The notes beneath the pieces are model-generated. The model made no database searches and was not told the DNA's origin. It saw only the letters and a program-made list of their open reading frames with translations. The position numbers and the translations under genes are program-made. 64,000 bases of DNA from JBBQAA01 sp038276395. GTDB taxonomy: Bacteria; Actinomycetota; Thermoleophilia; Solirubrobacterales; Solirubrobacteraceae. This document shows positions 36,295-44,759 of this stretch, piece after piece. The stretch covers positions 12,558-76,557 of the forward strand of contig JBBQAA010000002.1 of assembly GCA_038276395.1 (NCBI GenBank), given 5' to 3'. Positions within the stretch are counted from its first letter, which is position 1, and every line of letters starts with the position of its first letter.

Positions 36295-38427
36295 ATGCCC
36301 GCGCCGCTCGCGCTCGACCGTCTGCTCGCCACCGCGGAGTTCCTCGCCGTCGACACGGAGACGAACGGCCGCGCGGGCGCGGACTGCGAGGTGACCGAGG
36401 TCGCCGCCGTGCTCGTGGGAGGGGGGGAGCTGCACGAGCGGTGGGCCACGCTCGCGCGTACGCAGGCGCCGCTCGGCCGCGGGATCCAGCGCTTCACGGG
36501 GATCTCGCAGACGATGGTCGACGCCGCGCCCGACCCGCGCGAGACCCTCCCCGACCTCGCCGCCCGGCTCGAGGGGCGGGTGCTCGTCGCGCACTCCGCC
36601 GCGTTTGACTCCCGCGTGCTGCGTCAGGCGTTCGACCGCGCCGGGCTCGCCTGGCCCGACCCGCCGGTGCTGTGCACGGTCGCGCTCGCGCGGCGCCTGC
36701 TGCCGCTGCAGCGCCGCCGCGGGCTCGGGCTGCTCGCCGCGGCGCTCGGGATCGAGGTGTCCGAGGCGCACCGCGCGCTGCCCGACGCGGAGACCTGCGC
36801 GCGGGTGCTCTGCGCACTCTTCCCGCGCCTGTGCGCGCACGCGAGCACGGTGGGGGAGGCGCTCGCGCTGCTGCGTCCGCGCCGGGAGGCCCGCGCCCGC
36901 CCGCCCCGGCGGGGCCGGCCGGCGGGCGCGCGCCGGGCGCGGCCCGAGCTCGACTTCGGCGAGCTCCCGCGCGACCCCGGCGTCTACCTGTTCCGCGACG
37001 CGCGCGGGCGGGTGCTCTACGTGGGGAAGTCCGTCTCGGTGCGCTCACGGGCGCGCGCGCATTTCGCGCCGAGCTCGGCGGGCGGCGAGTGGACGGCGCA
37101 GGCCGAGCTCGTCGACTACGCGGCGACGACCTCGGAGCTCGGCGCGCTGCTGCTCGAGAGCCGGCTCGTCAAGGAGCTCCGCCCGCCCGGCAACGTGCGC
37201 CTGCGTTCGGACCCGCGCGAGGCGTGGATCTCGTGCCGGCTCGAGGAGCCCTTCCCCGTGCTCGAGGTCGGCGGGGCGCCCGCGCCCGGGCGGGCGGTCA
37301 ACGTCGGGCCGCTCTCCGGGCGCCGCGCCGCCGAGGAGCTCGCCGGCCAGCTCGCCTCGCTCTACGGCCTGCGCCACTGCGGCCGGCGCCTGAAGCTCCG
37401 CCCCCACGCCTCGGCCTACGGGCAGATGGGCCGCTGCCTCGCGCCCTGCCTCGGCGACCTCGACCCGAACCTCTACCGGACTCGGCTCGACGCCGCGCTG
37501 GCCGTGTTCGCCACCGCGGAGGACGGGCGCGTGGCGCTCCTCGATCACGTCGAGACGCTGATGCGCTCCGCCTCGCGGGCGCGGGCCTACGAGCGCGCGG
37601 CCGCTCTGCGCCGGCGCCGCGCGCGCCTCGAGGTCCTGCTCGAGCGGCTGACGGGCCCGCTCCGCGCCGCCCACGAGGAGAGCCGGCTCGTGCTCGCCCG
37701 CCATCCGGCCCGGCCCGCGTGGGAGGCGATCACGCTCGCCGCCGGGCGCGTTGAGATCGCGCCGCTCACATCCCGCAGTGACCTCGAGGCGCGCGTCGCG
37801 CGGGCGGCCCGCCGCGCGGCGGAGATCGGCGTCCCCTCCCTCCCGCCGGCCGAAGCGGGCCACGCCGGGATCGTCCTCGGCTGGCTCGAGTCCCATCCGG
37901 ACACGCCGGCGCTCACGCTCCGCCCGGCGCCCGCTCCCGCGCGACTCGCCGCCCTGCTGCGGGCCGCGGGCGCCGCGTCCTCAGAAGGGGAGCTCGACGA
38001 CCTCGGCGCTGACGTCCTCGCCGCTGCCCACGGCGAGCAGGGATCCCGGCTCGGCCTCGCGGCGCACGAGCGCGAGCGCGATCGGCCCGTGGGTCTCGGA
38101 GACGACGGAGGAGCCGAGGACGCCGACCGCACGCTCGCCGAGCCGGATCTCCGCCCCGGCCGGCGCCGGCGCCGAGAGACGCAGCCCGCGCAGGTGCCGG
38201 TTCGGCCGGCCGCGATGGAACAGCCGGGCCACGGTCTCCTGCCCGACGTAGCAGCCCTTGGTGAAGGAGACGGCCCGTTCGTTCAGACCCGCCTCCTGGG
38301 GGATGACGCCGCCCGGGTCGAGGTCGACCCCGTAGCGCGGGCGGCCCGACTCGACCCGGAGCGCCTCGGCCTCGGCCTCGTCAAGGCCTCGAGCCTCCTC
38401 GGCGAGCGCGGCGGCGACGCGGGCTGA
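36295..38427 (+). CDS. DnaQ-type 3'-5' exonuclease fused to GIY-YIG (UvrC-like) domain; 3' end uncertain
   Basis: DNA-repair-type fusion. Residues about 15-175 form a DEDDh exonuclease (FLAVDTETNG, VLVAHSAAFDSRVL, HRALPDAETC); about 220-300 a GIY-YIG nuclease (PGVYLFRDARGRVLYVGKSVSVRSRARAHF), then a UvrC-like middle with a CLAPCLGDLD cysteine segment. This arrangement occurs in actinobacterial Cho/UvrC-like proteins. The family-like part ends around 37970, but no stop occurs until 38427, 447 bases into the antisense of ygfZ. A lost stop or frameshift near 37980 is likely, so the real end is probably there. Confidence 0.75.
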   Translation: MPAPLALDRLLATAEFLAVDTETNGRAGADCEVTEVAAVLVGGGELHERWATLARTQAPLGRGIQRFTGISQTMVDAAPDPRETLPDLAARLEGRVLVAHSAAFDSRVLRQAFDRAGLAWPDPPVLCTVALARRLLPLQRRRGLGLLAAALGIEVSEAHRALPDAETCARVLCALFPRLCAHASTVGEALALLRPRREARARPPRRGRPAGARRARPELDFGELPRDPGVYLFRDARGRVLYVGKSVSVRSRARAHFAPSSAGGEWTAQAELVDYAATTSELGALLLESRLVKELRPPGNVRLRSDPREAWISCRLEEPFPVLEVGGAPAPGRAVNVGPLSGRRAAEELAGQLASLYGLRHCGRRLKLRPHASAYGQMGRCLAPCLGDLDPNLYRTRLDAALAVFATAEDGRVALLDHVETLMRSASRARAYERAAALRRRRARLEVLLERLTGPLRAAHEESRLVLARHPARPAWEAITLAAGRVEIAPLTSRSDLEARVARAARRAAEIGVPSLPPAEAGHAGIVLGWLESHPDTPALTLRPAPAPARLAALLRAAGAASSEGELDDLGADVLAAAHGEQGSRLGLAAHERERDRPVGLGDDGGAEDADRTLAEPDLRPGRRRRRETQPAQVPVRPAAMEQPGHGLLPDVAALGEGDGPFVQTRLLGDDAARVEVDPVARAARLDPERLGLGLVKASSLLGERGGDAG

Positions 38428-38898
38428 GTCCTCCGCCCCGCAGACGACGTCGACGCCGAGGTCGGTGGCCACGAGCAGGACCGGCGCGCCGCCGAGCCCG
38501 CCGGGGGCGTTGGAGTGCTCCGCGGCCGGGAGCTCGGGGGCCGCTACGACGGCGCGCGCCTCGGGACCGAGGACGGAGAACAGCCCGGCCTGGATCGTGC
38601 GCTTGTGCAGCTCGAGGTCGAAGCCGACCTTGCCCCGCACGATCAGGTTGTAGAGGTCCTGCAGCGTGGCCCGCTCGGTGAGCAGCAGCAGCTCGGCACC
38701 GGTGTCGAGCACCCGCAGGTCCCCGAGCATCTTTCCCTTCGGCGTGAGGAAGGCGGCGTAGAGGCCGTGGCCGGGCCCGAGGGCCTCGACGTCGTTGGTC
38801 ACCTGGCCCTGCAGGAAGACCTTGGCGCCGGCGCCCGTCAGCGCGAGCTTGCCTGTGTGCGAGCGGTCGATCCAGCCGGTGGTGCGGTGCGTGGGCAT
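37981..38898 (-). CDS. ygfZ: YgfZ/GcvT-family folate-binding protein
   Basis: A 305-residue folate-binding protein that supports repair and assembly of certain iron-sulfur enzymes. The YgfZ signature is exact: FTKGCYVGQETVAR (about 218-231) with its conserved Cys. The N-terminal FLQGQVTNDVEAL is also typical. ATG 38898 is preceded by a G-rich stretch with quadruplex potential at 38974-38997 (G-rich on this strand). Confidence 0.88.
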   Translation of the reverse strand: MPTHRTTGWIDRSHTGKLALTGAGAKVFLQGQVTNDVEALGPGHGLYAAFLTPKGKMLGDLRVLDTGAELLLLTERATLQDLYNLIVRGKVGFDLELHKRTIQAGLFSVLGPEARAVVAAPELPAAEHSNAPGGLGGAPVLLVATDLGVDVVCGAEDSARVAAALAEEARGLDEAEAEALRVESGRPRYGVDLDPGGVIPQEAGLNERAVSFTKGCYVGQETVARLFHRGRPNRHLRGLRLSAPAPAGAEIRLGERAVGVLGSSVVSETHGPIALALVRREAEPGSLLAVGSGEDVSAEVVELPF

Positions 38899-38973
38899 GG
38901 CTTCTGCCCTCCAGGCTAGGACCGGCGGGCGGTCTGGGGTCGGCCGGGGGTAGGGCAGCACCCCCGCGCTTGC

Positions 38974-38997
38974 GCCCCGCCCCGCCCCGCCCCGCCC
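38974..38997 (-). repeat. GCCCC tandem repeat; G-quadruplex-capable on the minus strand
   Basis: Four full GCCCC units plus GCCC. On the minus strand this is four or more runs of four guanines separated by single cytosines, the form needed for a very stable G-quadruplex, 76-99 bases upstream of the ygfZ start. Confidence 0.65.
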
Positions 38998-39003
38998 GAG
39001 GTG

Positions 39004-39040
39004 GGCCGCATCTCGCCACTCCTGGGCTCGAAATGCAGCC
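39004..39040. repeat. Dispersed palindromic element, copy 2
   Basis: GGCCGCATCTCG (39004-39015) and CGAAATGCAGCC (39029-39040) around a 13-base loop: the right arm is identical to copy 1 at 1586-1597 and the left arm differs at two bases. Flanks also agree (a GGTGG start and a CCCGGG..CGCCGGG tail), so the shared element is about 60 bases. Confidence 0.65.
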
Positions 39041-39057
39041 CCCCGGGACGCCGGGCG

Positions 39058-39106
39058 CCGGCTGTCGAGAGGAGAACCCCCCACGGGGCCAGGATGCGAC
39101 AGCCGG
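39058..39106. repeat. Long hairpin with 10-bp perfect arms
   Basis: CCGGCTGTCG (39058-39067) and CGACAGCCGG (39097-39106) enclose 29 bases that contain a smaller CCCC/GGGG pairing. It directly follows palindrome copy 2, and together they could fold into one structured RNA. Confidence 0.5.
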
Positions 39107-39208
39107 TCCCGCGCGCCCGGCACCCCTCCCATCCTCGTTCCTCCCGGGCCCCATCCCGCCCGGACCGCTCCCGGGCCGGCCGCGGATCGACCATCTAGTC
39201 TCCCGCCC

Positions 39209-39571
39209 GTGGGCCTCGCCGACACCTTCGCGGAGATCCTCGCCGCCCTGCCCGACGACTGGACCGACCTCGAGCTCGACCTGCGGATCTTCGACGAGCG
39301 CCGCTACGTCGACGCCGCGGTCTACGTCGTCACCTGCAACGCCCAGCCCTACTCGCGCCACGACTGGCACTGGCGGCTGCTCGTCGCGCATCGCTTCGGC
39401 CACGCCGCCGCCCCCTCGGCCGTGCACACGGCGCTCAAGCTGCTCGACGAGGCCGGGATCGCCGGGGAGCTGGCGGTGCGCGAGCTGCGCGCCGGCCGCG
39501 CCGAGGTCGAGCCCGGCTGGGGGCGCCCCGAGTCGGTGCGCCAGGAGCATCGGCGCCTGCGGGCGCAGTAG
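39209..39571 (+). CDS. Conserved hypothetical protein
   Basis: A 120-residue soluble protein: LADTFAEILAALPDDWTDLELDLRI at the start, then DERRYVDAAVYVVTCNAQPYSRHDWHWRLLVAHRFGHAA, and a final acidic/arginine helix. The WHWRLLVAHRFGHA stretch, rich in His and Trp, is striking, but I cannot link it to a known family. It starts at GTG 39209 and precedes a receiver-like gene by three bases, so both are likely in one operon with the SDR gene. Confidence 0.7.
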   Translation: MGLADTFAEILAALPDDWTDLELDLRIFDERRYVDAAVYVVTCNAQPYSRHDWHWRLLVAHRFGHAAAPSAVHTALKLLDEAGIAGELAVRELRAGRAEVEPGWGRPESVRQEHRRLRAQ

Positions 39572-39574
39572 CAG

Positions 39575-39922
39575 ATGGCTCGCGTCGTCGCCTTCGTGCC
39601 CGACCTCCTCTTCGGCTCGAAGGTCGTGGCGATGCTCGAGTCCGAGGGCCACGACACCGTGCTCGTGAGCGACCCGGCGCGGCTTGAGGGCGAGGCCAAG
39701 GGCCGTGACGTCCTCGTCGTCGACCTGACCGCCGACGCTTACGAGCGGATCCGGCTCGTCAGCGAGACCGACCTCGCCGGCGCCCGCACGCTCGCCTTCT
39801 ACTCCCACGTCGAGGCCGATGTGCGGGCGCGGGCGGAGGCGGCGGGCGTGCACCGCATCGTGCCGCGCTCGCGCATGGCCCGGGAGGGCGCGGCGCTCGT
39901 GGAGGGGATGGTGCGGCGGTGA
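39575..39922 (+). CDS. Receiver-like (CheY-fold) small protein without phospho-acceptor
   Basis: A 115-residue alpha/beta protein of the response-regulator shape: ARVVAFVPDLLFGSKVVAML, then DVLVVDLTADAYERI and TLAFYSHVEADVRARAEAAG. The middle strand ends in VVDLT as in receivers, but the N-terminal acidic pair of true receivers is missing, so phosphorylation is doubtful. Its stop overlaps the SDR start (GTGA). Confidence 0.65.
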   Translation: MARVVAFVPDLLFGSKVVAMLESEGHDTVLVSDPARLEGEAKGRDVLVVDLTADAYERIRLVSETDLAGARTLAFYSHVEADVRARAEAAGVHRIVPRSRMAREGAALVEGMVRR

Positions 39923-40668
39923 TCGCGCTCGTCACGGGCGCGACCGCGGGGATCGGCGAGGCGACGGCACGCCGGCTGGCGCGGGAGCCGGACGCCACGG
40001 TCGTCCTCGTCGCCCGCCGGGAGGATCGCCTGGCGGCGCTCGCGCGGGAGCTCCCCCGCGCCACCTACGTCGCCGTCGACCTGACGGAGGAGGACGCCCC
40101 GGCCCGGGTGCGCGCCCACCTCGAGGCCGAGCACGGCGGCCGTCTCGACCTGCTCGTCAACAACGCGGGCGCGGCCTGGCGCGCGCACTTCGGCGCGGAG
40201 GACGGCGGCTGGGAGAACATCCGGCGCACGATGACGCTGAACTTCGACGCCGTCGTGCGCCTGACCGAGGCGCTCCTGCCCCTGCTGCGCGCCTCGGCCC
40301 CGGCGGCGATCGTCAACGTCGGCTCGACGGCGGGCCGGGTCGCGCGCCCGCAGACCGGCGCCTACTCGGCCTCGAAGTTCGCCTTGGCCGGCTGGACCGA
40401 CGCTCTGCACCTCGAGGAGCGGGAGCACGGCGTCCACGTCGGTCTCGTGCTCCCCGGCTTCGTGGCCACCGAGGGCTTCCCCCAGCGCCAGCTCGTCGAC
40501 AAGCGGCACCTGCGCTGGCTCGTGGCCAAGCCGGCGACGGTGGCCGAGGCGATCCTCGACGCCGGCCCCGGCGGACGCGCCGAGCGCTACACGCCGCGCC
40601 CGTACGGGATCGTCGCCGCGCTGCGGATCCTCGCGCCGCGGCTCATCCGCCGGGCGACGAGCGGCTGA
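39919..40668 (+). CDS. Short-chain dehydrogenase/reductase
   Basis: A 249-residue NAD(P)-dependent oxidoreductase. Cofactor motif TGATAGIGEATA (6-17), NNAGAAW (about 84), catalytic Ser in VNVGSTAGR and YSASK (Tyr at about 147). The basic residues after strand 2 (ARREDRL) suggest NADPH. Substrate unknown. Coupled by a four-base overlap to the receiver-like gene. Confidence 0.88.
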   Translation: MIALVTGATAGIGEATARRLAREPDATVVLVARREDRLAALARELPRATYVAVDLTEEDAPARVRAHLEAEHGGRLDLLVNNAGAAWRAHFGAEDGGWENIRRTMTLNFDAVVRLTEALLPLLRASAPAAIVNVGSTAGRVARPQTGAYSASKFALAGWTDALHLEEREHGVHVGLVLPGFVATEGFPQRQLVDKRHLRWLVAKPATVAEAILDAGPGGRAERYTPRPYGIVAALRILAPRLIRRATSG

Positions 40669-40675
40669 GCCTCGC

Positions 40676-41626
40676 TCACCGGAGCAGGAACGCCCGCGGG
40701 ACGTCGGGTACGCGCGGGACGATCCGCTGGCGGTGCTCCCAGCGCGCCCACGCTCGCAGCACGGGCGCGTCGAACCTCCCGACGAGGCCGTCCGCACCCG
40801 AGAACGCGTCGTCGACGGCATCCATCTGCGCCTGCAGGAGCGAGCGGTCAAGGCCCGGGGCGCCCGCCTGCACGTCGGCCACGCCGCTCTCCGGGTCGGC
40901 CTGGTCGGCCGTATAGCCCCGGCGGAGGGCGGCGGTGACGGCGCCCACGAGCTGCCGGTCCTGCCGCACGGTCGCGCGCGTCGCGCACAGGACGAGCTCG
41001 GGGTAGGCGGGCGCGCCATAGTCCTCGACGCGGAAGATCCGAAAGCCCGGACGGCGCCGGCGGAGCGCCACCCCCTCGACGTCGGAGAACGCCGTGGCGG
41101 CGGCCACCCGGCGGGCGAGCAGCGCGGGCACGGCGCTGAAGCCGATCGTCGTCGTCCTGACGCGCGCGGGGTCGCCGCGAGCGCCGCGGACCTCGGAGCG
41201 GAGCACGGCGAGATCGCTGGGCGTACCGGTCACCCCCACCAGCCTTCCCTCGAGCGCCCGCGGCGAGCGGATCCCCGGCGCGGCGATCACCGAGGCCAGC
41301 GGGCGTTGGACGAGCGGGTAGACGCCGACGAGGTCCCGGCCGCGCGCGCGGGCGAGCGCGAGATCGTGGATGTCGAGCACGGCGAAGTCGACGCGCCCGG
41401 CGGCGAGGAGCCGGACGGGGTCGGAGGAGGCCCCGGGAATCCGGATCCGCAGGGTGACCCCCTCGCCCGTGTCGAAGCCCCGCCGGTGGGCGGTGAAGAT
41501 CCCCGCGTGCGCGGCGTTCGGGGCGAAGTCGAGCAGGACCGTGGCGTGGTCGGCCGTGGCGCCGCCCGCGGTGCCGCAGCCGGCGAACAGGAGGAGCGGC
41601 AGTAACGGGGAGAGCAGGCGGCGCAC
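40676..41626 (-). CDS. NMT1/THI5-like ABC transporter substrate-binding lipoprotein
   Basis: A 316-residue binding protein with lipoprotein signal (LLSPLLPLLLFAGCG, lipobox FAGC). The mature part matches the NMT1/ThiY group: VLLDFAPNAAHAGIFTAHRRG, LLAAGRVDFAVLDIHDLALA, VQRPLASVIA. Relatives bind pyrimidine thiamine precursors or related compounds. No permease or ATPase gene is adjacent, so it must work with components encoded elsewhere. GTG 41626, divergent from fbiC by 46 bases. Confidence 0.82.
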   Translation of the reverse strand: MRRLLSPLLPLLLFAGCGTAGGATADHATVLLDFAPNAAHAGIFTAHRRGFDTGEGVTLRIRIPGASSDPVRLLAAGRVDFAVLDIHDLALARARGRDLVGVYPLVQRPLASVIAAPGIRSPRALEGRLVGVTGTPSDLAVLRSEVRGARGDPARVRTTTIGFSAVPALLARRVAAATAFSDVEGVALRRRRPGFRIFRVEDYGAPAYPELVLCATRATVRQDRQLVGAVTAALRRGYTADQADPESGVADVQAGAPGLDRSLLQAQMDAVDDAFSGADGLVGRFDAPVLRAWARWEHRQRIVPRVPDVPRAFLLR

Positions 41627-41672
41627 CGGTCCCGCCGATGCTAAACGGGCGCCCGCGTATTCTCCCCCTCTC

Positions 41673-43898
41673 GTGCCGCGCCGGGTCACGTTCTCCCGCA
41701 ACCTCACGCTGTCGCTGTCCCGGACGTGCCGGTGCTACTGCAAGTACTGCTCGTTCGCCACGCGCCTGCCCCACCTGCACGAGCCCGACGAGGTCGAGGG
41801 GATCCTCGCCCACGCGGGCAGGCGGAACGTCAAGGAGCTGCTCGTCCTCACCGGCGAGGCGCCCGACCTCAACCCGGGGGTTGCGAGCAAGCTCGCCGAG
41901 CTCGGCTTCCCCGACTTCACCGCCTACGTCGCCTGGGTCTGCGAGCGGGCGCTCCACCACGGCCTCCTGCCCCATACGAACCTCGGCGTGCTCTCCGGGG
42001 AGGACCTCGCCCGCCTGCGCGAGGTGACCGCCTCCCAGGGGCTGATGCTCGAGTCGGTGAACCCCGAGCTCGAGGTCCACCGCGGCTCGCCGACCAAGCA
42101 CCCCGCCGCGCGCCTGGAGACGATCCGCGCCGCAGGCGAGCTCCGGATCCCGTTCACGAGCGGGATCCTCGTCGGCATCGGGGAGCGCGAGGAGGAGCGC
42201 GTGGCCGCGCTCGAGGCGCTCGCCGAGGTCCACTCGGAGCACGGCCACCTGCAGGAGGTGATCCTCCAGAACTACGTGCCCCACCGGCGCTATTACGGCG
42301 AGGAGCCCGCGGAGATCGCCACCGAGGCCTCCGAGCGCTACTGGCGCACGGGGCTCCACGAGGGCCCGGCGCTCGATCGCCCCGCCTGGGCCACGCCCGT
42401 GACGATCGCGGACATGGCCCGGCTCGTGGCCGAGGCCCGTCGGCTCCTGCCCGGGGTCGGCATCCAGATCCCGCCGAACCTCGCCGACTGGTGGCCGGAG
42501 CTCGTGGCCGCGGGGGCGACCGACCTCGGCGGCCTGTCGGCCAACGGGGACCACATCTCCCCCGAGCACCCGTTCCCGAGCCCGCATGCGGTGAGAAAGC
42601 GCCTGCGAGAGGACGGCGTCGCGCTCTCCGAGCGACTGTGCGTCTACCCCGAGTACCTGAACGCCGAGTGGGTCGCCCCCGCCGTGCTCGACGTCGTGCG
42701 CGCCCGCTACTGGTCCTTCATCCCCCGCGGCAGCTCCGGCCGCCGGGAGGAGCGCGCGATCCGCCGCGACCTCGTCCCCGGCGCCATCGCCCGCGGCCGC
42801 GCGGGCGACACGCTCGGCGAGGAGGAGCTGACTGCGTTGTTCGCCGAGACGCGCCCCGAGGCGATCGAGGACCTCCGCCAGGCGGCCGACGAGCTGCGCT
42901 CAGAGCTCGCGGGAGAGACCGTCACCTACGTCGTCAACCGCAACATCAACGTCTCCAACGTCTGCGTCGTCGGCTGCGCGTTCTGCGGCTTCGGGCAGGC
43001 CAAGCGCTCCCCTGAGGCCTACGAGCACTCCGAGGCCGAGTTCCGCGCGCGCGTGCGCGGCGCCGTCGCCTTCGGCGCGAGCGAGCTGTGCCTGCAGTCG
43101 GGCATCCATCCGGACTGGGGCCTTGAGGACTACCTGCGCTGGCTCCGGGTGGCCAGGGATGAGGCCGGGCGGGCGGGGTCCGATATTCACCTGCACGCCT
43201 ACTCGCCGATGGAGGTCGACCACATGTGCACGGTCGCCGGGCTCCCGCCGGGCGAGGTGTTCGCACGGCTGCGGGAGGCCGGGCTCGGCTCGACGCCGGG
43301 CACCGCGGCAGAGGTCCTCCACGACGGCGTGCGCGAGCGGATCTCCCCGAACAAGCTCCCGGCCGGGCGCTGGGTGCAGATCATCGAGGCCAGTCACGCC
43401 GCCGGCCTGCGCTCGACCTCGACGGTGATGTTCGGCCACGTCGAGGAGCCGTGGGAGCTGGCCGAGCATATGCGCGTCGTGCGCGCCCTGCAGGAGCGGA
43501 CCGGCGGGATCACCGAGTTCGTCCCCCTCTCCTTCATCCCCTTCCAGACGCTGCTCGGCCGGCGGCACGGGGTCGAGCCGATCACGCGGGAGGAGAACCT
43601 GAAGCACACTGCGGTCTTCCGCCTCGCGCTCGGCCGGGCGATCCCCAACCTGCAGGCGAGCTGGGTCAAGATGGGGCTCGACGCCGCCACCGAGGCGCTC
43701 TCCTGGGGGGTCAACGACCTCGGCGGGACGCTCATGGAGGAGTCGATCTCGCGCATGGCCGGCTCCGAGCACGGCGTACGCCTGGAGCCGGAGGATCTCG
43801 CCGGCGCCGCCCACGCCGCCGGCCGCCCGGCGGCGGAGCGGACGACGCTCTACGAGATCCGCCGGCGCCTCCCACCCGTCGTGGCCACGGCGGCGTAG
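41673..43898 (+). CDS. fbiC: FbiC, 7,8-didemethyl-8-hydroxy-5-deazariboflavin (Fo) synthase
   Basis: A 741-residue fusion of CofG and CofH, two radical SAM enzymes that together make Fo, the deazaflavin chromophore of coenzyme F420, from a ribityl pyrimidinedione and tyrosine. Two cluster motifs are seen: C-x3-C-x2-C at 19/23/26 (TCRCYCKYC) and at 431/435/438 (VCVVGCAFC). The order CofG then CofH and the length match mycobacterial FbiC. Start GTG 41673. The tail-building genes cofE, cofC and cofD lie 5 kb downstream on the other strand. Confidence 0.96.
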   Translation: MPRRVTFSRNLTLSLSRTCRCYCKYCSFATRLPHLHEPDEVEGILAHAGRRNVKELLVLTGEAPDLNPGVASKLAELGFPDFTAYVAWVCERALHHGLLPHTNLGVLSGEDLARLREVTASQGLMLESVNPELEVHRGSPTKHPAARLETIRAAGELRIPFTSGILVGIGEREEERVAALEALAEVHSEHGHLQEVILQNYVPHRRYYGEEPAEIATEASERYWRTGLHEGPALDRPAWATPVTIADMARLVAEARRLLPGVGIQIPPNLADWWPELVAAGATDLGGLSANGDHISPEHPFPSPHAVRKRLREDGVALSERLCVYPEYLNAEWVAPAVLDVVRARYWSFIPRGSSGRREERAIRRDLVPGAIARGRAGDTLGEEELTALFAETRPEAIEDLRQAADELRSELAGETVTYVVNRNINVSNVCVVGCAFCGFGQAKRSPEAYEHSEAEFRARVRGAVAFGASELCLQSGIHPDWGLEDYLRWLRVARDEAGRAGSDIHLHAYSPMEVDHMCTVAGLPPGEVFARLREAGLGSTPGTAAEVLHDGVRERISPNKLPAGRWVQIIEASHAAGLRSTSTVMFGHVEEPWELAEHMRVVRALQERTGGITEFVPLSFIPFQTLLGRRHGVEPITREENLKHTAVFRLALGRAIPNLQASWVKMGLDAATEALSWGVNDLGGTLMEESISRMAGSEHGVRLEPEDLAGAAHAAGRPAAERTTLYEIRRRLPPVVATAA

Positions 43899-43937
43899 GC
43901 GCGTATCCGCCCTCCTCGCGCGGAGTCGGCATTGGCG

Positions 43938-44759
43938 ATGGAGGCCGTCCTCTTCCCCGGTCAGGGCTCGCAGGAGCCGTGGATGCGCGAGCGCGTCGAG
44001 GCCGCGCGCCCGGATCTGCTCGCGCCACTCGAGGCCGCGGTCGGGTCGGACCCGTTCGGCCGCGTGGAGGAGGGGACGGCGTGGGCTCAGCCCGCGATCC
44101 TCGTCGCTTGCCTGGCCGCGTGGGCTGAGCGAGCGCCCGACGCGGCGGCGCCCGCCTGGCTCGCCGGCCATTCGCTGGGGGAGCTGACGGCGCTTACCGT
44201 CGCAGGCGCGATCGCCGAGCCCGACGCGCTCCGGCTCGTGGCGCTGCGGGGCCGGCTCATGGGGGAGGGGCGGGAGGGCGGGATGCTCGCGGTCATGGGT
44301 GCGGGCGCCGCCGAGGCCGCGCCGGAGCTCGCCGCGGCGCACGGCCTGGCCCTGGCCAACGACAACGCGCCGATGCAGGTTGTGCTCTCCGGCCCCCGGC
44401 AGGCGCTCCCCGCCGCCGCCGCGGAGGCCGAGGAGCGTGGCCTGAAGCCGATGGCCCTGCCGGTGACGGGGGCCTTTCACTCGCCGCTCATGGCCGCCGC
44501 CGTCGCACCGTTCCTTGCCGCGCTGGAGGCCGCGGAGATCCGCGCTCCCGAGCTCCCGGTGCTCTCCTGCGTGACGGTCGCGCCGGTCGAGACCGCGGCA
44601 GCCGTGCGCGAGGTCCTCGCCGACGGGATCGTCCGGCCCGTGCGCTTCCGGGAGGCGGTCCTCGCCCTGTACGCCCGCGGCGTGCGCGACTTCACCGAGA
44701 CCGGGCCGGGGCGGGTCCTTCGCGGCCTTGTCAAGCGGACGGTCCCGAGGCAGGCTTGA
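43938..44759 (+). CDS. fabD: Malonyl-CoA:ACP transacylase FabD
   Basis: A 273-residue transacylase that loads malonyl groups onto acyl carrier protein for fatty-acid synthesis. LFPGQGSQ at 5-12, nucleophile GHSLGE (Ser at about 78), and GAFHSPLM with the catalytic His. It is a little short compared with E. coli FabD (309). ATG 43938 is preferred over TTG 43932. It is separated from the rest of the fab operon by a 271-base stretch that looks foreign. Confidence 0.92.
   Translation: MEAVLFPGQGSQEPWMRERVEAARPDLLAPLEAAVGSDPFGRVEEGTAWAQPAILVACLAAWAERAPDAAAPAWLAGHSLGELTALTVAGAIAEPDALRLVALRGRLMGEGREGGMLAVMGAGAAEAAPELAAAHGLALANDNAPMQVVLSGPRQALPAAAAEAEERGLKPMALPVTGAFHSPLMAAAVAPFLAALEAAEIRAPELPVLSCVTVAPVETAAAVREVLADGIVRPVRFREAVLALYARGVRDFTETGPGRVLRGLVKRTVPRQA

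Larger units (their letters stand above)
38899..39208. other. 310-base palindrome-rich intergenic region
   Basis: No gene seen. From left to right: a GCCCC tandem tract (38974-38997), the second copy of the dispersed palindrome (39004-39040), a 10-bp inverted repeat (39058-39067 with 39097-39106), and a C-rich stretch before the next GTG. It serves two divergent genes, ygfZ and the 39.2-kb hypothetical, so promoters must be here. Confidence 0.6.
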
